In this document: positions 47,362 through 56,465 of the stretch, piece by piece
Layout: every line of letters starts with the position of its first letter
Numbering within the stretch: the stretch's first letter is position 1
Origin: Bacteroidales bacterium
GTDB lineage: Bacteria; Bacteroidota; Bacteroidia; Bacteroidales; P3
Assembly (NCBI GenBank): GCA_017480245.1
Contig: JAFVBA010000024.1
Coordinates: 1-64,000, forward strand
Length of the DNA: 64,000 bases
Reading direction: 5' to 3'
The notes under the pieces: generated by a model
Database searches by the model: none
What the model was told of the DNA's origin: nothing
Seen by the model: only the letters and a program-made list of their open reading frames with translations
Translations under genes and position numbers: made by a program

Positions 47362-47458
47362 AATTTTAAAAAACCTATGTTTTCCGTTCAAAAAACCCTG
47401 GTTTTTAAATTCAAAAACATAGGTTTTTTGATTAAAATACCCAGGTTTTTTAAAATTA
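47362..47458. repeat. Array of four 22-23-bp palindromic units
   Basis: Successive units are AAAAAACCTATGTTTT, AAAAAACCCTGGTTTTT, AAAAACATAGGTTTTTT and AAATACCCAGGTTTTTT, each about 22-23 bp from the next. The first and third are reverse complements, as are the second and fourth in their centres. AATTTTAAA and TTTAAAATT flank the whole. It belongs with the arrays at 23543-23609 and 40781-40810. The remainder of 47459-47665 has TTGGTAAATATTACCAA-type palindromes (from about 47515) and the -7 TAATTTTG at 47583-47590 of the next gene. Confidence 0.7.
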
Positions 47459-47582
47459 ATTCCTGAAAAGGATTTTATAATATGTATTATAAACGGATTG
47501 TTATTAGATTTTATTGGTAAATATTACCAAAATTTTGGAAAATGTTACCAAACAATTTCCAAAGATTCTGATATTAGGTTTG

Positions 47583-47590
47583 TAATTTTG
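47583..47590 (+). promoter_or_regulatory. -7 promoter element of the envelope cluster
   Basis: TAATTTTG followed by C lies 75 bp upstream of the lipoprotein ATG at 47666, which supports that start over an in-frame one at 47498. Confidence 0.5.
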
Positions 47591-47665
47591 CAGTCTGAAA
47601 ACAGAGAAAGCCAAATCGCTGGAAAGGATGTAGGCAAGGGTTTATTAAGTTTAAGTATAAAAGAG

Positions 47666-48148
47666 ATGAAAAAAGTAATCATGACTTTAGCAATCGCATT
47701 GACAATGATGTCTTGTGCAATGCAAAAAACGTCTGTTGATGAACAATACACGCAGGCAAGAATGTTGGACGTAAGAGCCGATGCTCATGTAAAACCTTTA
47801 ACTGTTGAGGTGGAAATAGACAGAGAGGCTGGAAGAATTGAGAAAACTTGGCCTTACACTAAAGAAGATATTGCCGCTATGGGTGGAGATTTGTCAAATA
47901 TTCGTGCAAACGGTCTTTATAAAACGGCACAATTCTATCATGCTGACATAATTGTTGCTCCTCTTTTTGACCTTAGAACAGCAGAAGACGGAACTTACAG
48001 ACTTACGGTAATAGGTTATCCCGGCAACTTCGTCAATTGGAAATCTTTGGAGGCAAAAGACTCTGTTTGGATGAGTTTAAACAAATTCTACAAGGGCAAC
48101 TCAAACGCAAAAGAGGATGTTGATGTCATTATCAACTACAAAAACTAA
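47666..48148 (+). CDS. Lipoprotein of unknown function
   Basis: A 160-residue lipoprotein with signal MKKVIMTLAIALTMMSC, lipobox Cys17. The mature region has PLTVEVEIDREAGRIEKTW, an AHVKP stretch and the C-terminal FVNWKSLEAKDSVW, probably a small beta-domain. The family is unrecognised, though similar short lipoproteins of this plan occur in Bacteroidetes. First gene of a four-gene rightward cluster with two outer-membrane barrels and a BamE-like protein. Confidence 0.65.
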   Translation: MKKVIMTLAIALTMMSCAMQKTSVDEQYTQARMLDVRADAHVKPLTVEVEIDREAGRIEKTWPYTKEDIAAMGGDLSNIRANGLYKTAQFYHADIIVAPLFDLRTAEDGTYRLTVIGYPGNFVNWKSLEAKDSVWMSLNKFYKGNSNAKEDVDVIINYKN

Positions 48149-48167
48149 ATAAAAAAAGGAGAATAAA

Positions 48168-48857
48168 ATGAAAAAAGCAATTTTTATTGTTTGCTTATTT
48201 GTACTTGGTGCAACTACTCAAGCACAAATAATCTCTTCGTCAAGTAAAAAAGTAACTACAACAAAAAATACTACACCAAGTAATATATCTTGGTATTTCA
48301 AAGCAGGGTTGAATAGTATGAAATTTACAGGCGATGAAGAAAGTGATGATTGGAAAAGAAAATTAGGTTATAAATTTGATTTAGGATTTAAAAAACCTAT
48401 TTCTTCTATGGATATGCTTACTGTATATTGGGGAATGGATTTTTCTTTAGGCTCAAGAGGATATAAATATGAGTATAGTTACTATAACAATTATCGTAAC
48501 TATGGTGATTATGAGGTGTGGCGTCTTTGTCATAATGTACAATGGGCTCCTATAAACATAGGTGCAAACATTAATCTCTTGGAAAATTTAATTCTTGATG
48601 CACATATTGGAGCATATATAAGTGGTGATTATCTTGTAACAGATAAAACTAAATATGAAACTTACTATTCCAATGGAGATGAGAAAGATTCTTATTGGTT
48701 TGACGGTCCTCATGCCGGTGATGTAGGAATCAATTTTGGTCTTGGTATATGGTACGATAAATTTAACATAGAATTTGGTTGGCAAAAAGGATTTGTTGAT
48801 TATGGCGGGGATATTCATACCAACAACCTGTTGTTCAAAATCGGTTTTATGCTTTAA
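48168..48857 (+). CDS. Outer-membrane beta-barrel protein, tandem paralogue 1
   Basis: A 229-residue protein with a signal peptide (cleavage after TTQAQ, residue about 20), then IISSSSKKVTTTK and a porin-like beta-barrel of about 8 amphipathic strands (WYFKAGLNSM; MDFSLGSRGYKYEY; IGANINLLENLILDAHIGAY) ending LFKIGFML. AGGAG precedes the ATG. The first about 40 codons are almost identical to the next gene, the rest is diverged. Confidence 0.75.
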   Translation: MKKAIFIVCLFVLGATTQAQIISSSSKKVTTTKNTTPSNISWYFKAGLNSMKFTGDEESDDWKRKLGYKFDLGFKKPISSMDMLTVYWGMDFSLGSRGYKYEYSYYNNYRNYGDYEVWRLCHNVQWAPINIGANINLLENLILDAHIGAYISGDYLVTDKTKYETYYSNGDEKDSYWFDGPHAGDVGINFGLGIWYDKFNIEFGWQKGFVDYGGDIHTNNLLFKIGFML

Positions 48858-48882
48858 TTCTTGATTAAAAAAAGGGAATAAG

Positions 48883-49677
48883 ATGAAAAAAGCAATTTTG
48901 ATTGTCTGTTTATTTGTACTTGGCGCAACTACTCAAGCACAAATAATCTCTTCGTCAAGTAAAAAAGTAACTACAACAAAAACTAAGCGTGTAACATCTT
49001 CAAATAAGTTTATCAGAGTCGGATTTGCATCCATGTCTGTAAGCGGTGATGACGTGAATGCTTATCTTAAATCCGAAACTTATAACGGTGAAGTTAAAAA
49101 CAAACTTGGTTATAATTTTACATTCGGTTTCAGAAATCCAATAAATATAGACATCAATATGTTTAATCCATATTGGTCAATGGAATTTGGATTAGGTTCA
49201 AGAGGATTAAAATTTGAAGACAAAGCTGAAGACGAATATTTTTCTTATTCGCAAGATGTCAGCGTTATTGCTTATAATCTTCAAATCTCACCGATTACTA
49301 TCGGAACGGATTTTATTTTAACCAATGAAATCCGTTTAGACGTTCATTTCGGATTATATCTTAGTTTGGATTTTGCCGGTAAAGCCAAAGCCGAAACTAA
49401 AGAAGAAGATAAATATTATGATGACTCTTGGAAAGATGATGATGATTTTTCTTTCTCTGAAGGAAAAGATTGGTTGAAAGACAGTGATCATAAATATATT
49501 CCTTATGACATAGGAACAAACTTAGGATTTGGAATTTGGTATAATAACTTCAACTTTGATATTACGCTACAGAATGGATTTGTTGATATTATTAAATCCC
49601 AAGATAGACACGGCGACTATGAAGGATTGAATGTTCATACAAGTACAATTCTATTCCGTGTAGGTTATTCATTTTAA
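48883..49677 (+). CDS. Outer-membrane beta-barrel protein, tandem paralogue 2
   Basis: A 264-residue protein with the same signal peptide and IISSSSKKVTTTK linker as paralogue 1, then a related barrel (YWSMEFGLGSRGLKFED; LTNEIRLDVHFGLYLS; GFGIWYNNFNF) ending in RVGYSF. An extra acidic loop (DDSWKDDDDFSF) is present near residue 190. It probably arose by tandem duplication, with the 5' ends kept alike by gene conversion. Ligand unknown. Confidence 0.75.
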   Translation: MKKAILIVCLFVLGATTQAQIISSSSKKVTTTKTKRVTSSNKFIRVGFASMSVSGDDVNAYLKSETYNGEVKNKLGYNFTFGFRNPINIDINMFNPYWSMEFGLGSRGLKFEDKAEDEYFSYSQDVSVIAYNLQISPITIGTDFILTNEIRLDVHFGLYLSLDFAGKAKAETKEEDKYYDDSWKDDDDFSFSEGKDWLKDSDHKYIPYDIGTNLGFGIWYNNFNFDITLQNGFVDIIKSQDRHGDYEGLNVHTSTILFRVGYSF

Positions 49678-49693
49678 TTTCTTTTAACATAAT

Positions 49694-50401
49694 ATGAAAA
49701 AACGTTTAGTTGTATATCTGGCAGTATTTTTTGCGGCGGTGTTTTCTCAACTGCAGGCTCAAAAATCCTCTTATCCTATTTCTTATGACGGAGATAAGGC
49801 TGTGGTAACGGGGTTTGTATCATTTGAACCGTTAAGTGATGAACATATCTTTGCCAATGCTTATTTTTGGGTATTGGATAATGTTTGCACGGTAAGGAAA
49901 GATGAAATAAAAGATATGGATATTGAAAACAAAAGTTTTAAATTCAATGTCAAAGCAACATCTTTAGAAACCTCTAAACTGAAAAATATATACACAATGG
50001 AGATTTCCGTAAAAGTACTGTCGGGTAAGTTAGTCTTTTATATAAGCGACGTATGGATTGAAGGGCAAAATGGATTGATAAGAAAGACTGTCGCTCTTAA
50101 TTCCTTAAAGATAGAAATAAAAGCAAAAGATAAGGAAATTGCAGACGATTTTGTACGCAGTGAATCAAGTATATTGAATAAAATGTTTGCTTTCATCAAT
50201 ATTAACGATATGCAAAAGATAAGTCATTGGTCAGATATCGCTAATGAAAACGTCGTTAAAGGAATGAATGAAGACGAAGTCAGGCTTTCAGTAGGAAAAC
50301 CCCGCACAATAATTGATTCAGGTAAGGAAATACAATGGATGTATAACGCTTCATTCTACATTTTCTTCAAAAACGGAAAAGTTGATTCAATAATGAGATA
50401 G
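49694..50401 (+). CDS. Secreted DUF4468-like protein with BamE/SmpA-like C-terminus
   Basis: A 235-residue protein with a signal peptide (cleavage after LQAQ, residue about 22). Residues about 30-130 form a beta-rich domain like the DUF4468 TBP-fold proteins (VVTGFVSFEPLSDEHIFANA; KNIYTMEISVKVLSGKLVFY). The C-terminal part has KGMNEDEVRLSVGKPRTI and an aromatic YIFFKNGKVDSI, the pattern of SmpA/OmlA (BamE) domains, which help outer-membrane protein assembly. The pairing with two barrel genes is suggestive. Stop codon TAG. Confidence 0.7.
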   Translation: MKKRLVVYLAVFFAAVFSQLQAQKSSYPISYDGDKAVVTGFVSFEPLSDEHIFANAYFWVLDNVCTVRKDEIKDMDIENKSFKFNVKATSLETSKLKNIYTMEISVKVLSGKLVFYISDVWIEGQNGLIRKTVALNSLKIEIKAKDKEIADDFVRSESSILNKMFAFININDMQKISHWSDIANENVVKGMNEDEVRLSVGKPRTIIDSGKEIQWMYNASFYIFFKNGKVDSIMR

Positions 50402-50435
50402 CATTTATTTGCTAAAATAAAACTTTTTTACTTCC

Positions 50436-50465
50436 TGCCCGTCAGAATATTCTTTCTTGCGGGCA
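50436..50465. terminator. Terminator between convergent operons
   Basis: TGCCCG (50436-50441) and CGGGCA (50460-50465) form a GC-rich stem followed by ATTTTCTT. It is short but is the only hairpin in the gap. Confidence 0.55.
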
Positions 50466-50471
50466 ATTTTC

Positions 50472-51572
50472 TTATAATGCTTTATAGACTTTACCGGGTT
50501 TGGATATAACTACATCACTCAGTTCCATATTAAGCAATGCCGAGGACAAATCATTAGCACTTACGTTCATCTCTACTAACAACGTGTCAATATCCAGTTC
50601 TCCTTTTTCTTTGAGTTTGTAATATATTTTCTTCTCTAATCCTATAAGTGCCGTGCCTTTATCTTCCTCTTGTTTGAATACGGATTGCGTTGTGGCATGT
50701 TGGTTCCACGACATAACTTTTTCAATAATTGTCATATCGGAAAGGATGTTTGCGCGGTGGGATTCAATAAGGAAATTGCAACCTTCGGAGTTTTTGTCGT
50801 CAATACGCCCCGGCACTGCAAAAACTTCCCTGTTGTAGTCATTAGCCAACCGTGCCGTCAAAAGCGCTCCGCCAGTCTTTGAAGCTTCTACCACTATAAC
50901 GGCATCGCTAAGCCCTGCTATTATCCTGTTTCTTGCAGGAAAATTGTACGGGTTAGGTTTTGTTCCCGTGAAATACTCAGTAACAAGTCCGCCGTTAGTA
51001 AGCATAGCCTGAGATAAAGAAAAATGTTCCTTAGGATAGATTCTGTCCAACCCTGTTCCCATTACAGCAAAGGTAGGAATGTTTCTGTTCAGACAATTCC
51101 TGTGTGCAGCCGAATCAATGCCGTATGCAAGACCCGAGATAACGATTGCACCCAATTTTTGTAACTCTTCCGTTATCCGTTGTGTTATCTGCAGTCCGTA
51201 ATCACTGCATTTTCTTGAACCGACTACGGCAACTATACGCGGATATTCCAAACTGCCGTTACCTTGAACGAAAAGACAAACTGGTTTATCGGGAATGTTT
51301 TTCAGACGTGAAGGATAGTCTTCATCAGTAAAGAAATAGGAACGTATATTGTACTTTTGCATAAACTCCAACTCCTTTTCGCAATCGTTAAACATACGTC
51401 TGGAAAGAATATCTTGGATTGTCTTTTCTCTGTTTTTGAAAATAAATCTCAAATCCGCCTCATTCATTTCAAACAATGCCCTTGCCGAGCCGATATTTTT
51501 GATAATCTCTTGGGCAATTGCCGAACCTATGCCGTAGGTTTTTGATAACGCAAGTTGGAATATATCTGTCAT
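50472..51572 (-). CDS. dprA: DNA-processing protein DprA/Smf
   Basis: A 366-residue cytosolic protein that loads RecA on incoming single-stranded DNA. It has an N-terminal helical region, a Rossmann-like core with VVGSRKCSDYG, SGLAYGIDSAAH, VMGTGLDRIYP and SKTGGALLTARLA, and a C-terminal winged-helix-like domain (IDTLLVEMNVSANDLSSALL). The start at 51572 (MTDIFQLAL) overlaps the stop of maf as ATGA, a translational-coupling arrangement. An in-frame ATG nine codons upstream is less likely. Confidence 0.93.
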   Translation of the reverse strand: MTDIFQLALSKTYGIGSAIAQEIIKNIGSARALFEMNEADLRFIFKNREKTIQDILSRRMFNDCEKELEFMQKYNIRSYFFTDEDYPSRLKNIPDKPVCLFVQGNGSLEYPRIVAVVGSRKCSDYGLQITQRITEELQKLGAIVISGLAYGIDSAAHRNCLNRNIPTFAVMGTGLDRIYPKEHFSLSQAMLTNGGLVTEYFTGTKPNPYNFPARNRIIAGLSDAVIVVEASKTGGALLTARLANDYNREVFAVPGRIDDKNSEGCNFLIESHRANILSDMTIIEKVMSWNQHATTQSVFKQEEDKGTALIGLEKKIYYKLKEKGELDIDTLLVEMNVSANDLSSALLNMELSDVVISKPGKVYKAL

Positions 51573-52147
51573 TTTTTTAAAGCGTGAAGATGCTGCCATA
51601 GTTTATGGGCAGGCAACCCCATAACGTTATAATAATCGCCTTTTATCTCACTTATACCTATCATTCCCACCCATTCCTGTATTCCGTAGGCACCTGCTTT
51701 GTCCAAAGGTGAGTATTTGGAGATATAATATCGGATTTCTTCATCGGTAAGTGCGGAAAAAACAACCTGAGTAGTCTCAAAAAACTGCTTAAAAGAACTA
51801 TTGTCTTTAATAAAACAGCCTGTAATAACTTTATGGGCGGAATTTGACAGATTTTTCAGCATATTGAATGCATCGTTTTCATCTTTCGGTTTGCCGAGAA
51901 TAGTATTGCCTGCAACTACTATCGTATCTGCCGAAACCAAAACTTCATTCTCTGCAATTTTTCCCGAATAAGCCTGACCTTTTTTCGTTGCCAAATAGAC
52001 AGCAACTTCTTCTGGTGAAAGGTTTGGAGAATATGTTTCTTCGCAATGGCTGACAACCGTCTGTACATCAAATCCCAGCTGGGTAAGAATTTGTTTTCTT
52101 CTCGGAGAACGGCTGTTAAGAAGAATCTTTTTATTGAATATTTCCAT
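51569..52147 (-). CDS. maf: Maf-family nucleotide pyrophosphatase
   Basis: A 192-residue protein of the Maf/YhdE family, which hydrolyses modified or canonical dTTP/UTP. Signatures: LNSRSPRRKQIL at the N-terminus, SADTIV and GKPKDENDA, and DKAGAYGIQ. The start at 52147 (MEIFNKK) overlaps the upstream prenyltransferase gene by 17 bp; a longer form at 52180 would overlap more. It is part of a leftward run including dprA. Confidence 0.92.
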   Translation of the reverse strand: MEIFNKKILLNSRSPRRKQILTQLGFDVQTVVSHCEETYSPNLSPEEVAVYLATKKGQAYSGKIAENEVLVSADTIVVAGNTILGKPKDENDAFNMLKNLSNSAHKVITGCFIKDNSSFKQFFETTQVVFSALTDEEIRYYISKYSPLDKAGAYGIQEWVGMIGISEIKGDYYNVMGLPAHKLWQHLHALKK

Positions 52148-53102
52148 TAATAAACAAATACTTACAGAATGATATGACAAAAATCAAAGAAATATAAATC
52201 ATACCCAAAAAGACATACAAATAATTGTAATCTGTTTGCTTTTGGGCTTTTTGAAGTGTCATCATATAATATATAATAGGTATTATAACGATTGCAGCGG
52301 CAATGAAAATCTGTACTGCTCCCAACCCGTCTTTGTAATAATACAAAAATACGGCGGTAAGCAGGATAAACAAAACGCTCAATGCGTACAATAGCGTCTT
52401 ACTTTTCTTTTCTCCTAATTTAACTCCTATTGTTGAGTAATTCTTTTTCTTATCGTCAGGAGTATTTGTTACATCACCCGTAATATCTCTTATCAATGTT
52501 AAAACAAATACTAAAGCTGCAAGGAAAATAAGCAAATAAAAAATTTCATTCCAACTTAACGCTGTAGGATTCGGGAAATTGTAACTCAAAGGAACTAACA
52601 TATCCCAATCGTTAGGCAATTGTGAAAGAACAACTGAAGAATATATTAACGCCAATGCTATATTACCCGCAAGAAATTTCGTTCTTAAGAAATTAGCATA
52701 AGCATGTCCTAAAACCAAAGCAACTATTGCCGAAGACAAATAAAGAATATTCTGTCCTGTTTCCGCATAAGACCATACTACTGCAACCGCTCCGACAAAC
52801 CAAAACACTATCCACATTCCTCTTAGGCGGATTAAGTCAGGATATTGTTTGATATCAACGGTAGAAACTTGATTTTGAATAAGAACTTTTCTCTTTTCCT
52901 CAGAAAATTGTATCAAAACATTATTGCCTGCTAAGATAAAACAAATACCAAAAGCAAACATAATGAAATATTCCCAAGAAACCGTAGCAGGTAAAAACCA
53001 AGAACTATAAAAAGGTATGATAATACTGATTCTAATTATCAATAGCGCAAGAAGAACCACTATCAAATCTTTCCAACCTAACAAATAAAAAAAATCTTTC
53101 AT
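52131..53102 (-). CDS. UbiA-superfamily membrane protein (prenyltransferase-like)
   Basis: A 323-residue protein with about nine hydrophobic helices. The second Asp-rich motif is present as RDITGDVTNTPDDKKKNYST. The first, usually NDxxDxxxD, is replaced by AGNNVLIQFSEEKRK, so catalysis as a classic prenyltransferase is uncertain. Similar genes lie beside maf in other Bacteroidetes and are annotated as geranylgeranylglycerol-phosphate or 4-hydroxybenzoate-type transferases without experimental proof. Confidence 0.72.
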   Translation of the reverse strand: MKDFFYLLGWKDLIVVLLALLIIRISIIIPFYSSWFLPATVSWEYFIMFAFGICFILAGNNVLIQFSEEKRKVLIQNQVSTVDIKQYPDLIRLRGMWIVFWFVGAVAVVWSYAETGQNILYLSSAIVALVLGHAYANFLRTKFLAGNIALALIYSSVVLSQLPNDWDMLVPLSYNFPNPTALSWNEIFYLLIFLAALVFVLTLIRDITGDVTNTPDDKKKNYSTIGVKLGEKKSKTLLYALSVLFILLTAVFLYYYKDGLGAVQIFIAAAIVIIPIIYYMMTLQKAQKQTDYNYLYVFLGMIYISLIFVISFCKYLFINGNIQ

Positions 53103-53105
53103 AAC

Positions 53106-54170
53106 TTAAAAACTACGGCTTTCTATTTCCTTTCCCCTATCGTCGTAAAAAGTCCATTTACCTGTCTTGTTACCGTTTTTATATGAACCTTTCTCTACTA
53201 TTTTATTATTAAAATATCTCTCCCATCTGCCGTTAAGAACTCCGTTTGTGTAATCGGCTTTTTGATATATATTTCCGTTTTCGTCATATAGGATTTCGGT
53301 ACCGTTTTTCAGTCCGTCTGAATAAGAAACGTCTGTTTTATGGGAGCCGTCTGAGTTATACATCTCCCACTTTCCGTCCATATTGCCTCCAATGAACTTA
53401 CCGCGCATTTGAATTTCGCCGTCTTCAAAATAAGAAATCCAAATACCTTCTTCTTTGCCATTTACATAAGAACCTTGATGCAATATTTTTCCGTTTTCGT
53501 AGTAAGTCTTCCACAATCCTTCCCTTTTACCATGGATATATTCACCATCACGCCACTTTTCTTTGGTTTCGTAATAATAAATCCAACGTCCTTCTTCCTT
53601 ATCATTCACATAATCACCTTCGCTGTTCTTATTACCGCTGTCATGGAAGTAATAAATCCAATGACCATCCCTTTTACCTGCTTTAAGAGTACCTTCCATC
53701 TCAGGATTGGAATTGGCAAACCACCATTTCACCTTTCCGTCCAATTCATTATCCTTATAAGTACCCTGCATTTTCAACTTACCGTTTTTATGATACTCTT
53801 TGTAATCACCTTGTTTCATTCCGTCTTCCACTTTGCAAGAATAATAAAGCTGTTTGTTATCATAAAACGCTTTGTTTTCACCGTTGCCTGTAAAGACTTC
53901 TTGCTTTTTCAAACTGCCATCAGAATAAAACCATTGCCAAAGCCCGATTTTCCATCCTTTGTTATTATACTCTCCCGTCATTTGTTCTTTTCCGTTCTCA
54001 AAATACCAAGTCCATTTGCCTATTTTAATATTTTTGGAATTTTTGTAACCGTCTGTCGCTATCTTCCCGTTAGAAAAATATTCTTTAAATGAAACGGAAT
54101 CTTTATCTTGTGCATTCAATAATGTAAATGCAGATAAGCATATTAAAAATACAAAAGATTTTATTTTCAT
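53106..54170 (-). CDS. YwqK/MORN-type repeat protein
   Basis: A 354-residue secreted protein (signal peptide about 1-20, LLNAQ). About 14 tandem repeats of 20-24 residues follow, with consensus YENGKxxxxGxYxNGKxxGxW (for example KTYYENGKILHQGSYVNGKE). These MORN-variant (YwqK) repeats form an elongated beta-structure. Though often labelled 'antitoxin', most such proteins have no toxin partner, and none is seen here. Start at 54170 opens the signal peptide. Confidence 0.82.
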   Translation of the reverse strand: MKIKSFVFLICLSAFTLLNAQDKDSVSFKEYFSNGKIATDGYKNSKNIKIGKWTWYFENGKEQMTGEYNNKGWKIGLWQWFYSDGSLKKQEVFTGNGENKAFYDNKQLYYSCKVEDGMKQGDYKEYHKNGKLKMQGTYKDNELDGKVKWWFANSNPEMEGTLKAGKRDGHWIYYFHDSGNKNSEGDYVNDKEEGRWIYYYETKEKWRDGEYIHGKREGLWKTYYENGKILHQGSYVNGKEEGIWISYFEDGEIQMRGKFIGGNMDGKWEMYNSDGSHKTDVSYSDGLKNGTEILYDENGNIYQKADYTNGVLNGRWERYFNNKIVEKGSYKNGNKTGKWTFYDDRGKEIESRSF

Positions 54171-54192
54171 ATTTATATACAATGTTTTTAAT

Positions 54193-55536
54193 TTAGTTTG
54201 CAGAAGGATGGGAATATATAATATTCAATTTAGGCGGGTTACTGCTATTGGTACCAGACAAGATAACTCTCGAAGCCGTAGAAATTCTGCCGTCAGGTAC
54301 CAAATAAATAACACAATTGTCATAATTACCTTTCAAATAATTTTGCAAATATGACGTAACATCTATTCTGTAGGCATTAATCTTAGAATCGTATTTATTG
54401 CCTGTCCAATTAGAGACTGCAACTTGGTCTTCCAAATAATAGTATTTGCCATCCTGTTTTCTGAATGTTAATATATCCGCAGGGAATAGGTAAGTTGCTG
54501 TATTAACTTTGGCAACCGGTAAAATTAATTCCGCACGGTTTAATGCCGCTCCTTTAATTGAGTCTTGATTATACCACACATCCAATCCTGTTAAGTCCAA
54601 ACTGGCTTCAGCAACTCCCATTGTTGCCAAATAAATATAATCTTGAGTTTTTAAAGTGTCATTTGAAGACGGAGTTTGCAACACTGACAACGCTGAAGAG
54701 GTATAATCTTTATCTATATGCATAAAACGGTAACCTGTCTTGGTAAAATTAATCATATATGCTCCCTTATTGCCAGCTTCATCGTGATAATAAACATATA
54801 TTCCCGATTGTGAGGATATCATATTTATGTATGCAAGAAATGAATTGGAGGAACTTGTTGCCGTTATCTTTATTCCTTTGAAATCTGCCACAAAATCATT
54901 GTGTGAAGCGTATTTTCCTTGTTTTAATTTGTTAAGAAAATAATCATTAAGTGTCATTCTTATGTGAGGAATCCTGTCCGCAGTGTCTCCTTCCAACTTT
55001 ATACCGTGCAAAGGGTCGGCATTGACAATTCCGGAAAAGATACTATTACTTTCACAAGGCACCTCATCTTTACTGTATTTCTTAGTAGAGTCTATTTCCT
55101 GCGAAAGAAGATATACATTTACGGATAAATTATCATTTTTTATGTTAGTATCTTTCACAAACGCCCCGCCCCGAGAATAAGCAAGGCAAAGAACGGCAGA
55201 ATCTATCACTCCCATATTGGAAAAATCCTTTCCACTGGTTTCTTCCAAAGATAAAGAAGTGTAAATTGAGGTTTTAACAGTTCCGAAGTAGGAATCATTA
55301 TAAGAACCTAAGACAAAATTATCGTTTTGCTGCGTTTCCAAAGAATCTATCCCGAAAACAGCAGAAGAAACATTCACTATATTATCTCCGGAAGACAAAA
55401 CATCCATTCCTCCACTTGTTTTAACCAAATCCAATCCCAATTGATTGTCTTCATTCACACAAGCGACAAAAAAGAATGCAATTAACAGTGTATAGAATAC
55501 ACACTTAATCTTCCTCAATTTCAATAATGGAATCAT
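54193..55536 (-). CDS. DUF4270 lipoprotein
   Basis: A 447-residue lipoprotein (FFFVACVNED, Cys near residue 26) with mature sequence NQLGLDLVKTSGGMDVL and FGSYNDSYFGTVKTSIYTSL typical of DUF4270. The family is Bacteroidetes-specific and surface- or periplasm-located with unknown role. Its start overlaps the upstream GT5 gene by 32 bp, and the pair is conserved in other Bacteroidales, which suggests coupled expression. Confidence 0.85.
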   Translation of the reverse strand: MIPLLKLRKIKCVFYTLLIAFFFVACVNEDNQLGLDLVKTSGGMDVLSSGDNIVNVSSAVFGIDSLETQQNDNFVLGSYNDSYFGTVKTSIYTSLSLEETSGKDFSNMGVIDSAVLCLAYSRGGAFVKDTNIKNDNLSVNVYLLSQEIDSTKKYSKDEVPCESNSIFSGIVNADPLHGIKLEGDTADRIPHIRMTLNDYFLNKLKQGKYASHNDFVADFKGIKITATSSSNSFLAYINMISSQSGIYVYYHDEAGNKGAYMINFTKTGYRFMHIDKDYTSSALSVLQTPSSNDTLKTQDYIYLATMGVAEASLDLTGLDVWYNQDSIKGAALNRAELILPVAKVNTATYLFPADILTFRKQDGKYYYLEDQVAVSNWTGNKYDSKINAYRIDVTSYLQNYLKGNYDNCVIYLVPDGRISTASRVILSGTNSSNPPKLNIIYSHPSAN

Positions 55537-56338
55537 AATAATCGTTTATAGATTTGTAAAACTCTTTTTTATCGGCCTTAAAAGGAATAATATCTTTTTT
55601 ATTTTCCTTTGCAAAATCTATTAATTCCTTACTTACGTTAGGTTGTCCTATAACTACGCCATCAGCATAAGAAATTGCAGCCTTCATTATGTTTTCGTAA
55701 GTAGGTTCTTTGTAGAATTTCCAATCCTTTTGCGTTCCGCCTGCCGATTCTCTTTTTATCTTACGGGTAAGATTCTCATCCAGCATATCGGAGAAAGGTT
55801 CGCCCATAAGGGTTACGACAATCTTCGCATTACTAAAGTAAGGATTATTTTTGTATTCTTCAGTCCGTTTAACAAAAAACGGCAACATCATAGAGAACCA
55901 GCCAGTGCAATGAATCAAAGAAGGTCTCCAAGCCAATTTTTTCACAGTCTCCAAAACGCCGCGTGCAAAGAAAATACTTCTTTCGTCATTGTTCGCAAGG
56001 AATTTCCCTTTTGCGTCCTTAACATCTGCTTTTATTGTAAAGAAATCTTCATTGTCTATGAAATATATCTGCATCCTTACAGTAGGAATAGAAGCCACTT
56101 TAATAATTAAAGGATGGTCGGTATCATCAATAATAATATTCAATCCGGAAAGGCGGATTACTTCGTGTAATTGATTTTTACGCTCGTTGATATTACCGAA
56201 ACGCGGCATAAATATTCTGACCTCTTTACCATTTTCGAAAACTGTCTGCGGCAGGTATCTACAATAATCAGCCATTTGGTTCGACAGCATGTAAGGATAA
56301 ATCTCCTGTGATACGTATAATATTTTTGACTTCTCCAT
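55505..56338 (-). CDS. Glycogen/starch synthase GT5 catalytic-domain protein (N-terminal lobe only)
   Basis: A 277-residue cytosolic protein. ILYVSQEIYPYMLSNQMADYCRYLP, MPRFGNINERKNQLHEVIRLSG and LIHCTGWFSMMLP correspond to the N-terminal Rossmann lobe of GlgA-type glycosyltransferases. The C-terminal GT1-like lobe with the usual nucleotide-sugar-binding E-x7-E motif is absent. Such half-length GT5-like proteins with DUF4270 are found across Bacteroidales; whether they are active alone is not known. The -7 element TAACTTTG at 56365-56358 faces left, back to back with adk. Confidence 0.85.
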   Translation of the reverse strand: MEKSKILYVSQEIYPYMLSNQMADYCRYLPQTVFENGKEVRIFMPRFGNINERKNQLHEVIRLSGLNIIIDDTDHPLIIKVASIPTVRMQIYFIDNEDFFTIKADVKDAKGKFLANNDERSIFFARGVLETVKKLAWRPSLIHCTGWFSMMLPFFVKRTEEYKNNPYFSNAKIVVTLMGEPFSDMLDENLTRKIKRESAGGTQKDWKFYKEPTYENIMKAAISYADGVVIGQPNVSKELIDFAKENKKDIIPFKADKKEFYKSINDYYDSIIEIEED

Positions 56339-56357
56339 TGCGGTTATTTTTATAGTG

Positions 56358-56434
56358 CAAAGTTACGAAATTTTCTCCAAATAAGGTGAAAAAATACAAA
56401 ATATTTAATTTTTAACAAAAAAATCGTAATTTTG
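56358..56434. promoter_or_regulatory. Divergent promoters, GT5-like gene and adk
   Basis: Leftward -7 TAACTTTG at 56365-56358 (GT5-like gene) and rightward -7 TAATTTTG at 56427-56434 (adk, ATG at 56466) share a 127-bp intergenic region. Confidence 0.6.
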
Positions 56435-56465
56435 CATTCGGAAATAACATATAAAAACAACAGCA

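Noticed and set aside
53106..54170. Toxin-antitoxin system from the YwqK-repeat gene
   Set aside because: No toxin-like neighbour is present. The label derives from distant homologues and the protein is secreted.
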